NCBI GenBank assembly: GCA_023398855.1
Contig: JAEWRS010000294.1
Coordinates: 1 to 7,519 of the forward strand
Direction: 5' to 3'
From: Bacillota bacterium
GTDB lineage: Bacteria > Bacillota > Clostridia > Lachnospirales > Lachnospiraceae
Length of the DNA: 7,519 nucleotides
In this document: piece by piece, positions 7,281-7,519 of the stretch
Layout of the letters: the number at the start of each line of letters is the position of its first letter
How positions within the stretch are numbered: the stretch's first letter is position 1
The notes under the pieces: model-generated
The model's database searches: none
Seen by the model: the letters and a program-made list of their open reading frames with translations, nothing else
Told to the model about the DNA's origin: nothing
Position numbers and translations under genes: made by a program

Positions 7281-7412
7281 TTATATTCTCGTATCTGCGG
7301 CAGATACATGATAAAAAAGCGGCTTTATACGCTTTCTGGCTGAGGTTCTGCAGCTTGTTAGTGAGACAGTCAGCGTGATTACAGCCAGCAGTAACATGAT
7401 TGTCCTTTTCAT
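7281..7412 (-). CDS. Small 43-residue putative lipoprotein, or remnant of a larger one
   Basis: This short ORF reads on the minus strand from ATG (7412-7410) to TAA (7283-7281). It begins MKRTIMLLLAVITLTVSLTS followed by Cys21, a textbook lipoprotein signal peptide: basic start, hydrophobic core and lipobox L-T-S-C. Only 22 residues follow the cysteine, and they are basic (RTSARKRIK). A purine-rich AAAGGG lies 8 bases upstream of the ATG. It precedes the 335-residue binding-protein gene by 76 bases. I recognise no family for the mature part. It could be a genuine small membrane-anchored peptide or the surviving 5' end of a decayed duplicate of a binding protein. The signal peptide makes chance less likely, but the ORF is short. 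Confidence 0.5.
   Translation of the reverse strand: MKRTIMLLLAVITLTVSLTSCRTSARKRIKPLFYHVSAADTRI
7291..7307. repeat. 17-bp perfect dyad GTATCTGCGGCAGATAC
   Basis: Two 8-base arms (GTATCTGC at 7291-7298, GCAGATAC at 7300-7307) are exact inverted repeats around one central G. It lies inside the last codons of the small lipoprotein ORF, about 90 bases before the start of the binding-protein gene. It may be an operator for that gene or fold as a 7-bp, 3-base-loop hairpin. On the minus strand it is followed by an AT-rich stretch (GAGAATATAAAAATTTT) rather than a clean T run, so terminator function is doubtful. A TATAAA at 7280-7285 (minus strand) could be a -10 box, but no good -35 was seen. Confidence 0.4.
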
Positions 7413-7519
7413 ATCGTGTACCCTTTCTTAATATCTCCTAGTGACATTGTATGAAAGCGGCCAGGCTGAAGTTCAATTTTTTCTTCAATTATATTTGTGT
7501 ATATTAAGATGGAATAAGA
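7409..7519 (-). CDS. Possible C-terminus of an unrecognised gene at the right edge
   Basis: One minus-strand frame is open from the window edge for 36 codons and stops with TGA (7411-7409), overlapping the ATG of the small lipoprotein ORF as ATGA. The other two minus-strand frames of this stretch contain early stops. The visible end includes IIEEKIELQPGRFH and SLGDIKKGYTI. I recognise no family. An open frame this short can arise by chance, and the stretch is AT-rich; the coupled overlap is the main argument for it being real. Confidence 0.25.
   Translation of the reverse strand, partial: SYSILIYTNIIEEKIELQPGRFHTMSLGDIKKGYTI

Noticed and set aside
7452..7465. TGAAAGCGGCCAGG as a catabolite-repression (cre) site
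   Set aside because: Only the left half matches the consensus; the right half (GCCAGG) does not, and it is far from the sugar cluster.
7205..7519. TPP or other riboswitch upstream of the NMT1-class gene
   Set aside because: No CTGAGA-type TPP core or other recognised aptamer core is visible on the minus strand; the region instead holds a small ORF and a dyad.

Overview
The window looks like a chromosomal piece of a low-to-moderate GC Gram-positive anaerobe, most likely a Clostridia/Lachnospiraceae-type plant-fibre degrader. The evidence is strong AGGAGG-type ribosome sites, a TTG start, lipoprotein-anchored solute-binding proteins, and a CUT1 sugar transporter without its own ATPase. The genus cannot be fixed from the sequence alone.

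Left and centre (1-6125, + strand): a hemicellulose side-chain utilisation cluster. It opens with the C-terminal ~290 residues of a GH67 alpha-glucuronidase cut by the window edge. Next come a family 1 sugar-binding lipoprotein (977-2359), two CUT1 permeases (2499-3371 from a TTG start, and 3373-4257), and a 623-residue SGNH 'sialate O-acetylesterase'-type carbohydrate esterase (4254-6125) whose start overlaps the second permease stop. The genes are on one strand; permease 2 and the esterase are tightly packed behind permease 1, while two gaps of ~100-140 bases flank the binding-protein gene. A strong hairpin sits between the binding-protein and permease genes. The joint reading, by inference, is that acetylated and (methyl)glucuronic-acid-decorated xylo-oligosaccharides are captured at the membrane and imported. 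They would then be stripped inside the cell by the esterase (acetyl groups) and GH67 (uronic acid). The esterase shows no secretion signal.

A nearly perfect A-tract/hairpin/T-tract at 6143-6188 is a bidirectional terminator between the sugar cluster and a convergent gene.

Right (6197-7519, - strand): a lipoprotein of the NMT1/SsuA/TauA substrate-binding class with unknown ligand. Upstream of it is a previously easy-to-miss 43-codon ORF (7281-7412) with a textbook lipoprotein signal peptide and little else. A further open frame runs off the right edge and ends in an ATGA overlap with that small ORF. A 17-bp perfect dyad lies in the tail of the small ORF. No RNA genes, CRISPR arrays, insertion sequences or obvious riboswitches were seen.
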